A DNA stretch of 37,644 bases from Clostridia bacterium (GTDB taxonomy: Bacteria; Bacillota; Clostridia; Oscillospirales; CAG-272). The notes beneath the pieces were generated by a model, which was not told where the DNA came from, searched no databases, and saw nothing but the letters and a program-made list of their open reading frames with translations. How positions within the stretch are numbered: the first letter of the stretch is position 1; every line of letters starts with the position of its first letter. A program made the translations under genes and the position numbers. Shown here piece by piece: positions 14,601 to 22,931 of the stretch. Where the stretch lies: positions 1 through 37,644 of the forward strand of contig JAFXHU010000030.1 of assembly GCA_017533565.1 (NCBI GenBank), in the 5' to 3' direction.

Positions 14601-15518
14601 ATGATTAAAAGATTATTTTCCGCGGTGCTTGCCGCGACGGTATTGCTTACCTGGGGGCTTTCGCTTTTCGGCTGTAGAAACGGTGAGGACACACCGACGC
14701 AGCAGCCCGTCACGCCCACGGGTCCCGCGACCTATACAGTAAGGATTACAACCGAATACGGTCTTCCGATTTCGGGACTGTCATTTATAATTCACAACGA
14801 GGAAAGCGCGAACGCCACCTCCTCCGTGGCGAGGCTTGAAACCGACCTTAACGGCTGTGCGAGTGCGGAGCTTGACAGCTCCAAGAGCTACTCGGTGATA
14901 ATTCAATACCCCGACGCGGGCTTTATTGCGGAGGAAAAATACCTCTTTAACACCGACAGGCACGCCGAGGTCAGGCTGACCACCTCGCCGATTGAGGGCG
15001 GTTTTGAGGATTTCGACGGCTACACCCTCGGTGACGTTGTGCACAATTTCGGATTTACGGATATTAACGGTGCGGAGCTTTCGGTGGCGGGCGCGCTTTC
15101 AAATAACAAGCTTTTAATTCTTAATTTCTGGTTTGCGGGTTGCGGTCCCTGTCGCTCGGAGTTTCCGACGCTGATTAGCGCATATGAGAAATACAGGAGC
15201 GCGGGTGTGGAGCTTTTCGCCATCGACGATAACGGCGACCCCATCGGCACTATACGCGATTACCGCGTGGATTACAAGGGTGAGAGCGTGGCGCTTCCCT
15301 TTCCAACGGTAAAGGGAGATGCGGGGGATTTCGGTCGTTGCGAGCTTATAACCGCGTTTGGAGGCAACGCCTACCCCTTTACGGTATTTATCGACCGCGC
15401 GGGAATGATTTGCTACGTTCACGAGGGGATTATATCCACCCAAGTGCTTGAGAGCTTGATAGAGCATTTCACAAGCGATGATTACGAGGCGAGGCTCGGC
15501 ACGGATATTTTCGGCTAA
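14601..15518 (+). CDS. TlpA/ResA-like thioredoxin-fold lipoprotein
   Basis: This 305-aa exported protein has a signal peptide ending in the lipobox LFGC (lipidated Cys25). A beta-rich segment follows (about 42-130, YTVRITTEYGLPISGLSFII) that resembles CnaB/carboxypeptidase-regulatory-like domains. A TlpA-type thioredoxin domain (about 140-295) has the active site AGCGPC at Cys181 and Cys184 in ILNFWFAGCGPCRSEFP, and the cis-Pro region AYPFTVFIDRAG. Such proteins reduce disulfides outside the membrane in cytochrome maturation and related processes. The partner here is unknown. It is monocistronic, flanked by its own promoter and terminator. It shares its layout with the first third of the 1149-aa neighbour, which suggests duplication. 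Confidence 0.88.
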   Translation: MIKRLFSAVLAATVLLTWGLSLFGCRNGEDTPTQQPVTPTGPATYTVRITTEYGLPISGLSFIIHNEESANATSSVARLETDLNGCASAELDSSKSYSVIIQYPDAGFIAEEKYLFNTDRHAEVRLTTSPIEGGFEDFDGYTLGDVVHNFGFTDINGAELSVAGALSNNKLLILNFWFAGCGPCRSEFPTLISAYEKYRSAGVELFAIDDNGDPIGTIRDYRVDYKGESVALPFPTVKGDAGDFGRCELITAFGGNAYPFTVFIDRAGMICYVHEGIISTQVLESLIEHFTSDDYEARLGTDIFG

Positions 15519-15548
15519 AGCGCCGTCAAAAGATACAAAAACGATTTT

Positions 15549-15575
15549 AAAAGACTCGCTTCGGCGGGTCTTTTT
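15549..15575 (+). terminator. Intrinsic terminator after the 305-aa lipoprotein gene
   Basis: GACTCGC and GCGGGTC (15553-15559 with 15564-15570) close a TTCG loop, with flanking A and T runs. Confidence 0.9.
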
Positions 15576-15637
15576 GCTTTAAAAAGTTTGCGAAAATGTA
15601 AATAAATTATTTTTATGGCGCGTATTAAATATTTTTA

Positions 15638-15666
15638 TTGACTTTAGCGCGGTTTTGTGGTAACAT
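15638..15666 (+). promoter_or_regulatory. Promoter of the 1149-aa lipoprotein operon
   Basis: TTGACT (15638-15643), 17 bases, TAACAT (15661-15666). It lies 50 bases before the start codon, in an AT-rich stretch. Confidence 0.7.
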
Positions 15667-15715
15667 ATAATGGACGTTTTTAAAAATCCGTAAATAAATG
15701 ACAAGGAGATATATT

Positions 15716-18700
15716 ATGAAAAACAGCTTTTCAAGAATAATCTCGCTTTTGCTCGTTATCGTTATTGCGGTAGGCGCGCTCGCACCGCTGACCTCCTGCA
15801 AGCATAACGGTGACAACCCCTCGAGCGACGTTGGCGGCGGGGGCGGTAACGGCGAAGGCGGGGGCGAGGGTAACGGCGGTTCAGCAGCCACCGCGACCTA
15901 CGAGGTAACCGTTTCTTCAAGATACGGTATGCCGCTTAAAAACGTTTGGGCAATCGTTTACGACAGCGCGGACAGCTCGCAGACGGTTGACCAGGCAAAG
16001 ACCGACGCAAACGGAAGGGTAAGCTTTAAGCTTGATTCCTCCAAGACATATACCGTAGCCCTCGAGGGTGTTCCCGACGGCTATCAGGTTGGAAGCAATT
16101 CCTTCAGCTTCGACGCATCGAAAAGGGCGGATATAACTCTCTCGAGCGCGCCGATTTCCGACGGCGACATAAGGGACGTCGATATGTATCAGCTCGGTGA
16201 CGTTATTCACGACTTCTTTATCACCGACGTTAACGGCGAGGAATTCCTCATTTCCTCCGTGCTTGAGGAAAGAAATCTTCTCGTGCTTAATTTCTGGTAC
16301 ACGGGCTGCGGTCCTTGCGTATCCGAAATTCCCTTTATGATTCAAGCATACGAGAATTACAACGGGCTTTACGGCGATGTTGTGGAGATTTTCGGTGTGA
16401 ACGACTACGGCGAGGCAACGAGCACCATCAAGAACTTCGTGGTAGAGGTGGTTGACCCAGAGGGTAACACCGCAATCCGTCCCATCAACTTCCCGACCTT
16501 CAACGCGCTTGACAGCCTTAACGGCTTTACGAAGGGAGAGCTTGTTATGAAGTTCTACCGCACCGTTGACGCAACCACGGGCGCGGAGGGCTACGCATAT
16601 CCCATATCGGTATTTATCGACCGCGCGGGCGTTATCTGCTGCATTGAGGCGGGCGGACTTCCGAGCGAGCAGGTTTGGACAAACGCGTTCAACCACTTCA
16701 ACGCGGCGGACTACAATCAGAAGGTCGTAGAGAGCATCGCGGACTTCAGCCCGATTGAAAAGCCGAACGTTGAGCCTCCGTCGTTTGAGGAAATCGACGA
16801 GGTGCTTACGGGCGAATACAGAGAGTCGGGTAACAAAATCCAGGTAAGCTACCGTTGGGAGGAAAACGAATACTCCTGGCCCTTCGTCATCGAGCAAATC
16901 GGAAACACCTCCGCGGTAAGACCCTCTAACTTTAACAAGGACAATTCCTACGCAATTCTTTACGCGGACGTATATCTTGAGGCGGGCGACGCGCTCGTGT
17001 TCGATTATCTTTCCTCGACGCAAAACAACTCGCTCGGCACGGACTATATGGTTATGATAGTTGACGGCAAGGATATTTACACCATTCTCGGTGCGGATAC
17101 GCTTCCCGGCGAGGGCGAGGAGGGCAGCTGGAGCACCTGCTGTACCTTCGTTGCGAAGGAATCGAAAACCTACGAGGTGGCGTTTACGTACATAAAGGAC
17201 TACTCCGGTTATATCGGCAAGGACGGCGTTTATTTACGCAACCTCCGTGTAATCGACGAGTCCGAGGTTGACACCGAAACCTACATTTTCCGCTATGCGG
17301 CTACCGATAAGGACGAGTGGGGCTCCGAGTTCAACAGCTACGTTGACGTGGTTCTCGGCTCGGACGGATACCTTCACGTCGGAACGGCTGACGGTCCTAT
17401 CCTTTTTGCACAGCTCGTAGATACCTACACGCAGTTTGATTCAAGCAAGACGGTGTTCGAAAGGCTTTACGCAAACACCGACGATTACGGAAACAACGTA
17501 TTCCTCGTAAACGGAGTGGATAAATTTGCGATTATGGAGGCATACGGTAACTACGCGGCAAACTCCAAGCTTCACGGCATTTGCCCCGTAACCGCAGAGC
17601 TTCGCGAATTCCTCGACGCTTACGTAAAGCAGTATGCAAACTCCGCAGGAAAGCTTTACACCGAGAACACCTGGCTCCAGCTTTGCTGCTATTACGATGC
17701 ATACGGCACGGACGGCAAGCAGCTTGAGGACCCGATAAAGGGTCTTGCTCCCTTCTCCGCACCCGAAATCGAGCTTGATACCGTGATTTCGGTAACCTAC
17801 GATAGCATTCTCATTCCGAGAGGATATCTTTACGCCTTCACCCCCACCGAGGACGGTGTTTTCAGAATCACCTCCTTTGGCAGCTCCACGAAGCTTGCTT
17901 GGGTATTCACGGCGTCGAATAGCGGCGGCGCGGGCGAGAGAATTCTCTATACCGACAGCGAAATAAGCGGCGAAAGGCTTTCGCCCGACCTCGTATTCGA
18001 GGGCTACAAGGTGGTTTGCCCGAATTGCTTCAAGGACGTTATTTATCCGAAGCAGTACGATGAAAACGGCGTTGAAACCGACCCCACCGACCTCACCTGC
18101 GACGACCCCATTTGCGTGGACGGGGACGGTAATATCACGAAAATCACCGACCTTTCGCAGAAGGTTGCGGTTGTTTCAATCGACTACAACAACATTTCGA
18201 TGGTTGTTAATCTTAAGGCGGGCGTTACGTATTACGTTGCGGTTGCCTTCCACGACCCCAACGAGCTTGGCACTCTTGAATTTAAGATGACCTATATCGG
18301 AAGCAGCTACAGCCAGCTTACCCCCGTTTCTCCCGGCTCCTTTACCTTTGACCTTACGGCAAACGGCGGAATGGGCGAAACCATCGCGGGCGGCAAGAAG
18401 GTAAGGCTTTGCGATAACGACGGCTGTCACGATTGCCAAGAGATGGCACAAAAGCTCGGCAAGCCCGAGGGCACGAAGTACTATCACGTTATTAACTTGG
18501 ACGGCACGCTCGGCTCTCTCGTATTCGTTGATTTCCACCTTTCTACAAGCATATTCCCCTCCAACTCGCTTAAGGACGTTATTGAAAGCGGTATGTTCAA
18601 CTTTACGAATATGCCCGCAAAGACCGACCGCGACAACGAGGCGCTCAACATTCTTTCCTCCGCAAGAGATGCGGGTATTTCGGCTCTTTTCGACCTTTGG

Positions 18701-19165
18701 GTAATTGAAAATCCGTCGCTTACCGAGGACGACCTCAATACGAGATGGCTCGACTACTCTATGTTCGAGGTTATGAACGGCGACTTCTCCTCTCTTGAGG
18801 AGCTTGAAAATGCGGCGGAGCTTATCGCTCTTGCATCCGAGTGGAGAGCTTACGTTCTTCAAAAGGAGGACGAGTGGCTTCACACCTACTTCGGCGACGA
18901 GTACGACGAGAAGTGGGAATACTATCAGATGGACGACGTAAAGGCGGGCATCTATCACGGTCAGGCAGAGGATTATACCGACGAGATGATGGCATACGTT
19001 GCTATCCTTCTCGACGAGGCGGATCACCCCGAGCGTCAGGGCTGTATCGCGGTTGATGCGGAGCTTGCGGCTATGCTTCAGCTTCTTATGGACAGAGTTA
19101 CGTTTGAGGGAGTTGAAAACTCCTGGGTTAAGCTTGCGTACTATTACGCGGAGTTTGGCAATTGA
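15716..19165 (+). CDS. Large multidomain lipoprotein with TlpA-like thioredoxin domain
   Basis: The 1149-aa product starts at an ATG with AAGGAG upstream; an in-frame ATG at 15698 has no such site. The signal peptide ends at LTSC (Cys28), then a Gly-rich linker. Domain order: CnaB-like beta domain (about 60-145), TlpA thioredoxin domain (about 160-340) with active site TGCGPC at Cys198 and Cys201, then about 800 residues without a recognised name. The latter include a beta-rich region and two further Cys groups: CPNC at 768-771 with C795 and C800, resembling a metal-binding ribbon, and C899, C904 and C907 in the segment CDNDGCHDC. The tail from about 960 is helical and acidic. It is probably co-transcribed with the 223-aa lipoprotein 16 bases downstream. 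Role inferred as extracytoplasmic thiol chemistry on an unknown target. Confidence 0.85.
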   Translation: MKNSFSRIISLLLVIVIAVGALAPLTSCKHNGDNPSSDVGGGGGNGEGGGEGNGGSAATATYEVTVSSRYGMPLKNVWAIVYDSADSSQTVDQAKTDANGRVSFKLDSSKTYTVALEGVPDGYQVGSNSFSFDASKRADITLSSAPISDGDIRDVDMYQLGDVIHDFFITDVNGEEFLISSVLEERNLLVLNFWYTGCGPCVSEIPFMIQAYENYNGLYGDVVEIFGVNDYGEATSTIKNFVVEVVDPEGNTAIRPINFPTFNALDSLNGFTKGELVMKFYRTVDATTGAEGYAYPISVFIDRAGVICCIEAGGLPSEQVWTNAFNHFNAADYNQKVVESIADFSPIEKPNVEPPSFEEIDEVLTGEYRESGNKIQVSYRWEENEYSWPFVIEQIGNTSAVRPSNFNKDNSYAILYADVYLEAGDALVFDYLSSTQNNSLGTDYMVMIVDGKDIYTILGADTLPGEGEEGSWSTCCTFVAKESKTYEVAFTYIKDYSGYIGKDGVYLRNLRVIDESEVDTETYIFRYAATDKDEWGSEFNSYVDVVLGSDGYLHVGTADGPILFAQLVDTYTQFDSSKTVFERLYANTDDYGNNVFLVNGVDKFAIMEAYGNYAANSKLHGICPVTAELREFLDAYVKQYANSAGKLYTENTWLQLCCYYDAYGTDGKQLEDPIKGLAPFSAPEIELDTVISVTYDSILIPRGYLYAFTPTEDGVFRITSFGSSTKLAWVFTASNSGGAGERILYTDSEISGERLSPDLVFEGYKVVCPNCFKDVIYPKQYDENGVETDPTDLTCDDPICVDGDGNITKITDLSQKVAVVSIDYNNISMVVNLKAGVTYYVAVAFHDPNELGTLEFKMTYIGSSYSQLTPVSPGSFTFDLTANGGMGETIAGGKKVRLCDNDGCHDCQEMAQKLGKPEGTKYYHVINLDGTLGSLVFVDFHLSTSIFPSNSLKDVIESGMFNFTNMPAKTDRDNEALNILSSARDAGISALFDLWVIENPSLTEDDLNTRWLDYSMFEVMNGDFSSLEELENAAELIALASEWRAYVLQKEDEWLHTYFGDEYDEKWEYYQMDDVKAGIYHGQAEDYTDEMMAYVAILLDEADHPERQGCIAVDAELAAMLQLLMDRVTFEGVENSWVKLAYYYAEFGN

Positions 19166-19181
19166 CATTTGAGGTGAAAAA

Positions 19182-19853
19182 ATGAAAAAAATAATCGCAT
19201 TTTTACTTGCGGCGGCGATGCTTACCCTTTGCCTTGGTTTTACCTCGTGCAAGGGTAACAATCCCGACGAGGGCGAGGGCAACACTCCCGTCAATCCCGA
19301 TAACGGCGGAGGACAAACAACCGAGGAGGGTATCGATTACTCCGTAACCCTCAAGGACATTTTCGGAAATCCCATTTCTGGAATTTCGCTTAAGTTTACC
19401 TACGACGGAAACGAAACCGACGTCGTCGTTTCGGACGAAAACGGCGTGGCAACGAAGAAAATCAACACATACAAGAAGGTGTCGGTTGAGTTCGTTGACC
19501 TCAAGGGCTACGGCGACCTTACAAAGGCGCAAAAGAACCTTAACGGCGATACCGAAAAGACGCTCGTGCTTCCGACGGTTGCGGTGCTTACCGTGGTTGA
19601 CGCCGACGGCAATCCCGTGGAGGGCGTATCCGTGCAGATTTGCCACAACGTATGTATTCCCCCGCAGCCCACGAATGCCGAGGGCGTGGTAAGGGGCAGC
19701 ATCAGCTCCACCGAAAGGGTTAAAATCAATATCGTTTCGGTTCCCGAGGGCTTCGTTATCCCCGAGCAAATCGGTGAATACGCGGGCACGGCAATTCACG
19801 CATATTTTCCCGAGGGCGAATACGCCTACACTCTCGTGCTTGAAAGAGCATAA
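19182..19853 (+). CDS. CnaB-like beta-domain lipoprotein
   Basis: The 223-aa lipoprotein has lipobox FTSC (Cys23) followed by a Pro/Asn/Gly/Glu-rich linker. Two similar beta-rich units follow, about 51-130 (YSVTLKDIFGNPISGISLKF) and 132-223 (VAVLTVVDADGNPVEGVSVQI). The 'D-x-x-G-N-P-(I/V)-x-G-(I/V)-S' start is the usual form of CnaB/carboxypeptidase-regulatory-like repeats. There is no CGPC motif; a lone CHNVC lies near residue 151. It looks like the non-catalytic beta domain of its two thioredoxin-containing neighbours and may be a scaffold or partner. GAGGTG precedes the ATG. Confidence 0.85.
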   Translation: MKKIIAFLLAAAMLTLCLGFTSCKGNNPDEGEGNTPVNPDNGGGQTTEEGIDYSVTLKDIFGNPISGISLKFTYDGNETDVVVSDENGVATKKINTYKKVSVEFVDLKGYGDLTKAQKNLNGDTEKTLVLPTVAVLTVVDADGNPVEGVSVQICHNVCIPPQPTNAEGVVRGSISSTERVKINIVSVPEGFVIPEQIGEYAGTAIHAYFPEGEYAYTLVLERA

Positions 19854-19862
19854 ATAAGCAAT

Positions 19863-19888
19863 AAAATCCCCGCTTCGGCGGGGATTTT
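19863..19888 (+). terminator. Intrinsic terminator of the plus-strand lipoprotein operon
   Basis: AATCCCCGC and GCGGGGATT form a perfect stem around TTCG, with A and T runs on the sides. Confidence 0.9.
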
Positions 19889-19980
19889 CCTTTTTCTGCG
19901 GTAAGGCTGCGCGGTTTTTGCGAGACTTTTGATAAAAATGCGACACGGGGTAGTGTTTTTTTCGGTATTTTGAAAAGCAA

Positions 19981-20017
19981 AAGAAAAAATCGGGCGACGG
20001 TTATGCGTCGCCCGATT
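19981..20017 (-). terminator. Intrinsic terminator of the minus-strand redox operon
   Basis: A perfect 12-bp stem (19988-19999 with 20006-20017) and a 6-base loop. It is followed on the minus strand by TTTTTTC. It stands 141 bases downstream of the fusion gene, beyond the tandem repeats. Confidence 0.8.
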
Positions 20018-20089
20018 GTAAATAATTGTTTACATTTTGTGTTTTTGGATTATAGGCTTTGCCGACTTCCGCGCCCGCCCTTTGCTTTT

Positions 20090-20181
20090 CGTTCAAGCGC
20101 GAGAAGGTTGATTATTTAAGCGCGAGAAGGTTTATTTTTCAAGCGCGGCGGAGTCGATTATTCAAGCGGAACGGAATCGAT
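20090..20181. repeat. Four imperfect 23-bp tandem repeats overlapping the 3' end of the FeS-TlpA gene
   Basis: The units are 20159-20181, 20136-20158, 20113-20135 and 20090-20112. Read on the minus strand each contains a (T/G)CGCTT(G/A)AA-like core. The first unit encodes the last residues of the protein (IDSVPLE) and its stop codon. The other three are diverging copies of it in the 3' untranslated region. Confidence 0.8.
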
Positions 20182-21708
20182 AATAGCCCGTAAGCCGTCG
20201 TAATCGAGAGGCTTTACGTCGGAGTAAACGATAACGCCGTTCGTATCAAGCACGACGGTCATCGGGTACATCGACTCTCCGCCAAGGAGGGTGTAGTAAT
20301 AATCCGAGCCTGCGGCATCCTCAAGCACCTTATCACGTCCCCAGAGGATAGGGCTGTCCGCGAAGTTTTCGCCAACGTACTCGGGGGCGGTTTGCGCTCC
20401 GTCGTAGGAGGTGCTTACCGCGATAACGGTAACGGTATCGGCATATTCGCGTGCAATCCTGTCAAAATACGGAAGCTCCGCCTTACAGGGTCCGCACCAA
20501 GTGCCCCAGAAGTTGATAACCGTGATTTTGCCGTGGTTTTCGGCGGGGTTAAAGCTTTCGCCCGTGTAGCCGTCCTTGTTAAGAAGCGGTACGTCGTAGC
20601 CGTAGCAAAGCTCGCCGACAAGATAGCCGTATTCAAGCTCTCCGTCACCCGAGGGGGGAGGCGAAACGGTTTTCTCTCTGTCGATAAAGTTGAAATACAC
20701 GAGTGCTACCGAAAGAGAAACGGCAAGCACGGCGGCAATTATGCGGCGTAAAAGCTTTTTATTTTTCTCCCTTTTTTCGTAAGAGGCAAGCACCGCCTCG
20801 CGGTCCTCCGCCCCGTCCGCGGGAGTCGGGATTTCGTTGTCGGGAAGGATAATTTTACCGCCCTTATAGGATATAGCCTTCGTAGGACAAACGGCAACGC
20901 AATCTCCACAGGAGATACATTCGCGGTCGCCAACCTCGCGAATATCCATTTTACAGGTGGAAATACAAAGTCCGCAATCGATGCACTTCGGCTTTTCAAG
21001 CTTAATACCGAGGACGGAAATCCTGTTGAAAAGTCCGTAAAGCGCGCCGAGGGGACAGATAAAGCGGCAGAAAAGTCGGTAAACGAAGATACAGCCGAGA
21101 ACGAAGGAGCAAAGAAGCGCAAACTTCCAGGTAAAAAGAGGTCCGAGAAGCGAAAGACGGCTTTCGTTTACGGCGTTTGAGAGAAGTCCTATCGCGCCCT
21201 CCAGCGTGCCCGCGGGGCATATATACTTACAAAACGCGGGAAGCGGGAAATTGCGGAAGGAATACATTATCGGTACTACGAAAACGAAGAACACGAGAAT
21301 AACGTATTTTAAGCAGGAGAGTATCTTCGTCACCCTGCTCTTTTTGAGCTTGGGCGTTTTTATTTTGTAAAGCAGGTCCTGGATAAGACCGAAGGGGCAG
21401 AGCCAGCCGCAGATAAAGCGTCCGAAAAGTATGCCCCAAAGAATAATAATTCCGAAAACGTAGTAGGGCGCGCGCTTATTCGATTCGGCAAGAGCGTTTT
21501 GAAGCGAGCCGAGGGGACACGCCCCCGAAGCACCCGGACAGGAATAGCAGTTAAGACCCGGGGTGCAGATGTTTTTGACGGGACCCTTATAAAGCTTCCC
21601 GTTAAAGAAGCCCTTTATATTTGCGTTGAAAAGAAGGGCGGCGTAAAGCTGTATCAGCCTTCGCTTCGTGGGAATAAGGGATTTGAGCCTCGCAAGTATC
21701 TTTTTCAT
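20158..21708 (-). CDS. NapH-like iron-sulfur membrane protein fused to a TlpA-type thioredoxin domain
   Basis: The 516-aa protein has two recognisable parts. Residues 1-290 resemble NapH/CcoG-type polytopic ferredoxins. There is an N-terminal CTPGLNCYSCPG...CPLG segment (Cys48, 54, 57, 64), membrane-edge motifs CGWLCP (100-105), CKYICP (160-165) and CRFICP (214-219), and TM segments near 82-106, 128-150 and 194-216. Two [4Fe-4S] motifs follow, CIDCGLCISTCK (242-253) and CISCGDCVAVCP (264-275). A last TM segment at 322-341 leads to a TlpA/ResA domain (about 355-516) with WCGPC (Cys405/408) and YPMTVVLD at the cis-Pro site. This order puts the clusters inside and the thioredoxin outside, so the inferred role is carrying electrons across the membrane to exported disulfides. 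It lies six bases after the membrane-protein gene upstream and is coupled to it. Confidence 0.9.
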   Translation of the reverse strand: MKKILARLKSLIPTKRRLIQLYAALLFNANIKGFFNGKLYKGPVKNICTPGLNCYSCPGASGACPLGSLQNALAESNKRAPYYVFGIIILWGILFGRFICGWLCPFGLIQDLLYKIKTPKLKKSRVTKILSCLKYVILVFFVFVVPIMYSFRNFPLPAFCKYICPAGTLEGAIGLLSNAVNESRLSLLGPLFTWKFALLCSFVLGCIFVYRLFCRFICPLGALYGLFNRISVLGIKLEKPKCIDCGLCISTCKMDIREVGDRECISCGDCVAVCPTKAISYKGGKIILPDNEIPTPADGAEDREAVLASYEKREKNKKLLRRIIAAVLAVSLSVALVYFNFIDREKTVSPPPSGDGELEYGYLVGELCYGYDVPLLNKDGYTGESFNPAENHGKITVINFWGTWCGPCKAELPYFDRIAREYADTVTVIAVSTSYDGAQTAPEYVGENFADSPILWGRDKVLEDAAGSDYYYTLLGGESMYPMTVVLDTNGVIVYSDVKPLDYDGLRAIIDSVPLE

Positions 21709-21714
21709 CCTTTA

Positions 21715-22506
21715 TCACCCCAATCCGATGCACTCGGTGCATATTTTTATTGCCTTTTGCAGCACGTCGTTCATTCCGCCGTTGAATATGCCGAGGATAA
21801 TCAGCACCGCACAAATGGCTATCACCGAAAGGCGGACGGCAAGGAGATAGGGCGCTTTGCGCTCCGCACTCTCGGGCATTGCCGCACGGCGGCGGGGGAG
21901 CTTTTCTACGAGCTTTAGCTCGTACTCCGCGGAAAGCGAGTCGATGGGCATACGCAAAAGCGCGACGAGCGCGGCGGGCGTAAGGTAAATTACAGCCGCA
22001 ATCACTACGTTAAGGACGGAGGCGGTAAGCTCGTGCGAGGTGACGCCCTCCGCATAATTATCCGCATTTATCGCACAGCAGAGGGTAATCACAAGCCCTA
22101 TTGCAAGGAGCGAGAAGTTAGCAAGGCGCAAGGAACGGCGGAGCGTTTGCTCGAAGCGGATTTTTTTACGCAGCCTCTCGCCCGCAGTGGAGAGGTCGGC
22201 GGTGCGGTAGGCACGCTTTAAGCGGGAGAGGACGTCGCGCGGCGGCTTTGCCCGCTTTTTTCCGTCGGGAGCGAGGAAAAGCAGGACCGCGCCCGTAACG
22301 ACGGTAAGCGCGATGGTGATATAGACGACAGCGGCAATTTTCGAAAACGCCGCGCCCACGGAGCCGTAGGTGTACGGGCTTTCGCCCATTGAATTTATTG
22401 AGCAGGCGGACAGTATAAACAGCACCGCCGTGACGGTAAGCATAGCTCCGAGCAAAATCGGAAGCAGTAGGCGAATAATCCCCTTCGCCCGTTCTGAAAG
22501 CTTCAT
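21715..22506 (-). CDS. Polytopic membrane protein with C-terminal CTEC motif
   Basis: The 263-aa protein starts at the ATG at 22506-22504, with AAAGGAGG upstream; a longer start at 22524 would cover that site. Hydrophobic segments lie near residues 12-35, 50-75, 130-150, 160-185 and 222-246, with a basic loop at 82-128 (KKRAKPPRD, then RLRKKIRFEQTLRRS). The extreme C-terminus, after the last membrane segment, reads KICTECIGLG, a CxxC pair. I do not recognise the family. As the first gene of a two-gene operon with the FeS-TlpA fusion, it may be a membrane partner whose Cys pair takes part in the same thiol relay; that is inference. Confidence 0.8.
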   Translation of the reverse strand: MKLSERAKGIIRLLLPILLGAMLTVTAVLFILSACSINSMGESPYTYGSVGAAFSKIAAVVYITIALTVVTGAVLLFLAPDGKKRAKPPRDVLSRLKRAYRTADLSTAGERLRKKIRFEQTLRRSLRLANFSLLAIGLVITLCCAINADNYAEGVTSHELTASVLNVVIAAVIYLTPAALVALLRMPIDSLSAEYELKLVEKLPRRRAAMPESAERKAPYLLAVRLSVIAICAVLIILGIFNGGMNDVLQKAIKICTECIGLG

Positions 22507-22566
22507 ATAGCCTCCTTTCGGCATTTTGATACGGCGGATTTATCCGCTCGGTTGATTTAACGATTT

Positions 22567-22596
22567 ATTTTATCACAGACACGGAGTTTTTGTCAA
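22567..22596 (-). promoter_or_regulatory. Promoter of the minus-strand redox operon
   Basis: On the minus strand TTGACA (22596-22591) is 18 bases from TAAAAT (22572-22567), 61 bases before the start codon. Confidence 0.75.
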
Positions 22597-22887
22597 GAGA
22601 AAAGCCGACAAATTCCGAAGCAAAAGCGACCCTTGCCGCCACTTGTGGGGCAAATATCTGCAAAAAACGGCTTTTTATGCAAATTTTGGGCTTTTTGGGG
22701 GCAAAAATGACGGCTTGCAGGGGGAGATATTGCAAAAATCGGTCTTTTTTAACTTTACAAAGGTAGAAAATGAAGGATTGAAAGTCAAAAACGGCAAAAG
22801 GATTGTAGAATGAGCGAAAGGCTTGCCCAAAAGCGCGGTAAAAATTTGTAAACATTTCACCAAATTCGGGTTATTATGCAAAAATAC
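22597..22887. other. Intergenic stretch without a gene
   Basis: Between the divergent promoters I see no supported gene. The only clear structure is a hairpin at 22633-22653 (TTGCC/GGCAA with an inner CCA/TGG stem). The rest is AT-rich, with several AAAAT/TTTTT tracts and repeated GCAAAAA words. Confidence 0.5.
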
Positions 22888-22916
22888 TTGATTTTTTTTT
22901 GCGCGTATGATAAAAT
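22888..22916 (+). promoter_or_regulatory. Promoter of the giant subtilase gene
   Basis: TTGATT (22888-22893), 17 bases with a T tract, TAAAAT (22911-22916). Confidence 0.65.
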
Positions 22917-22931
22917 ATTTTAGAATGGACG

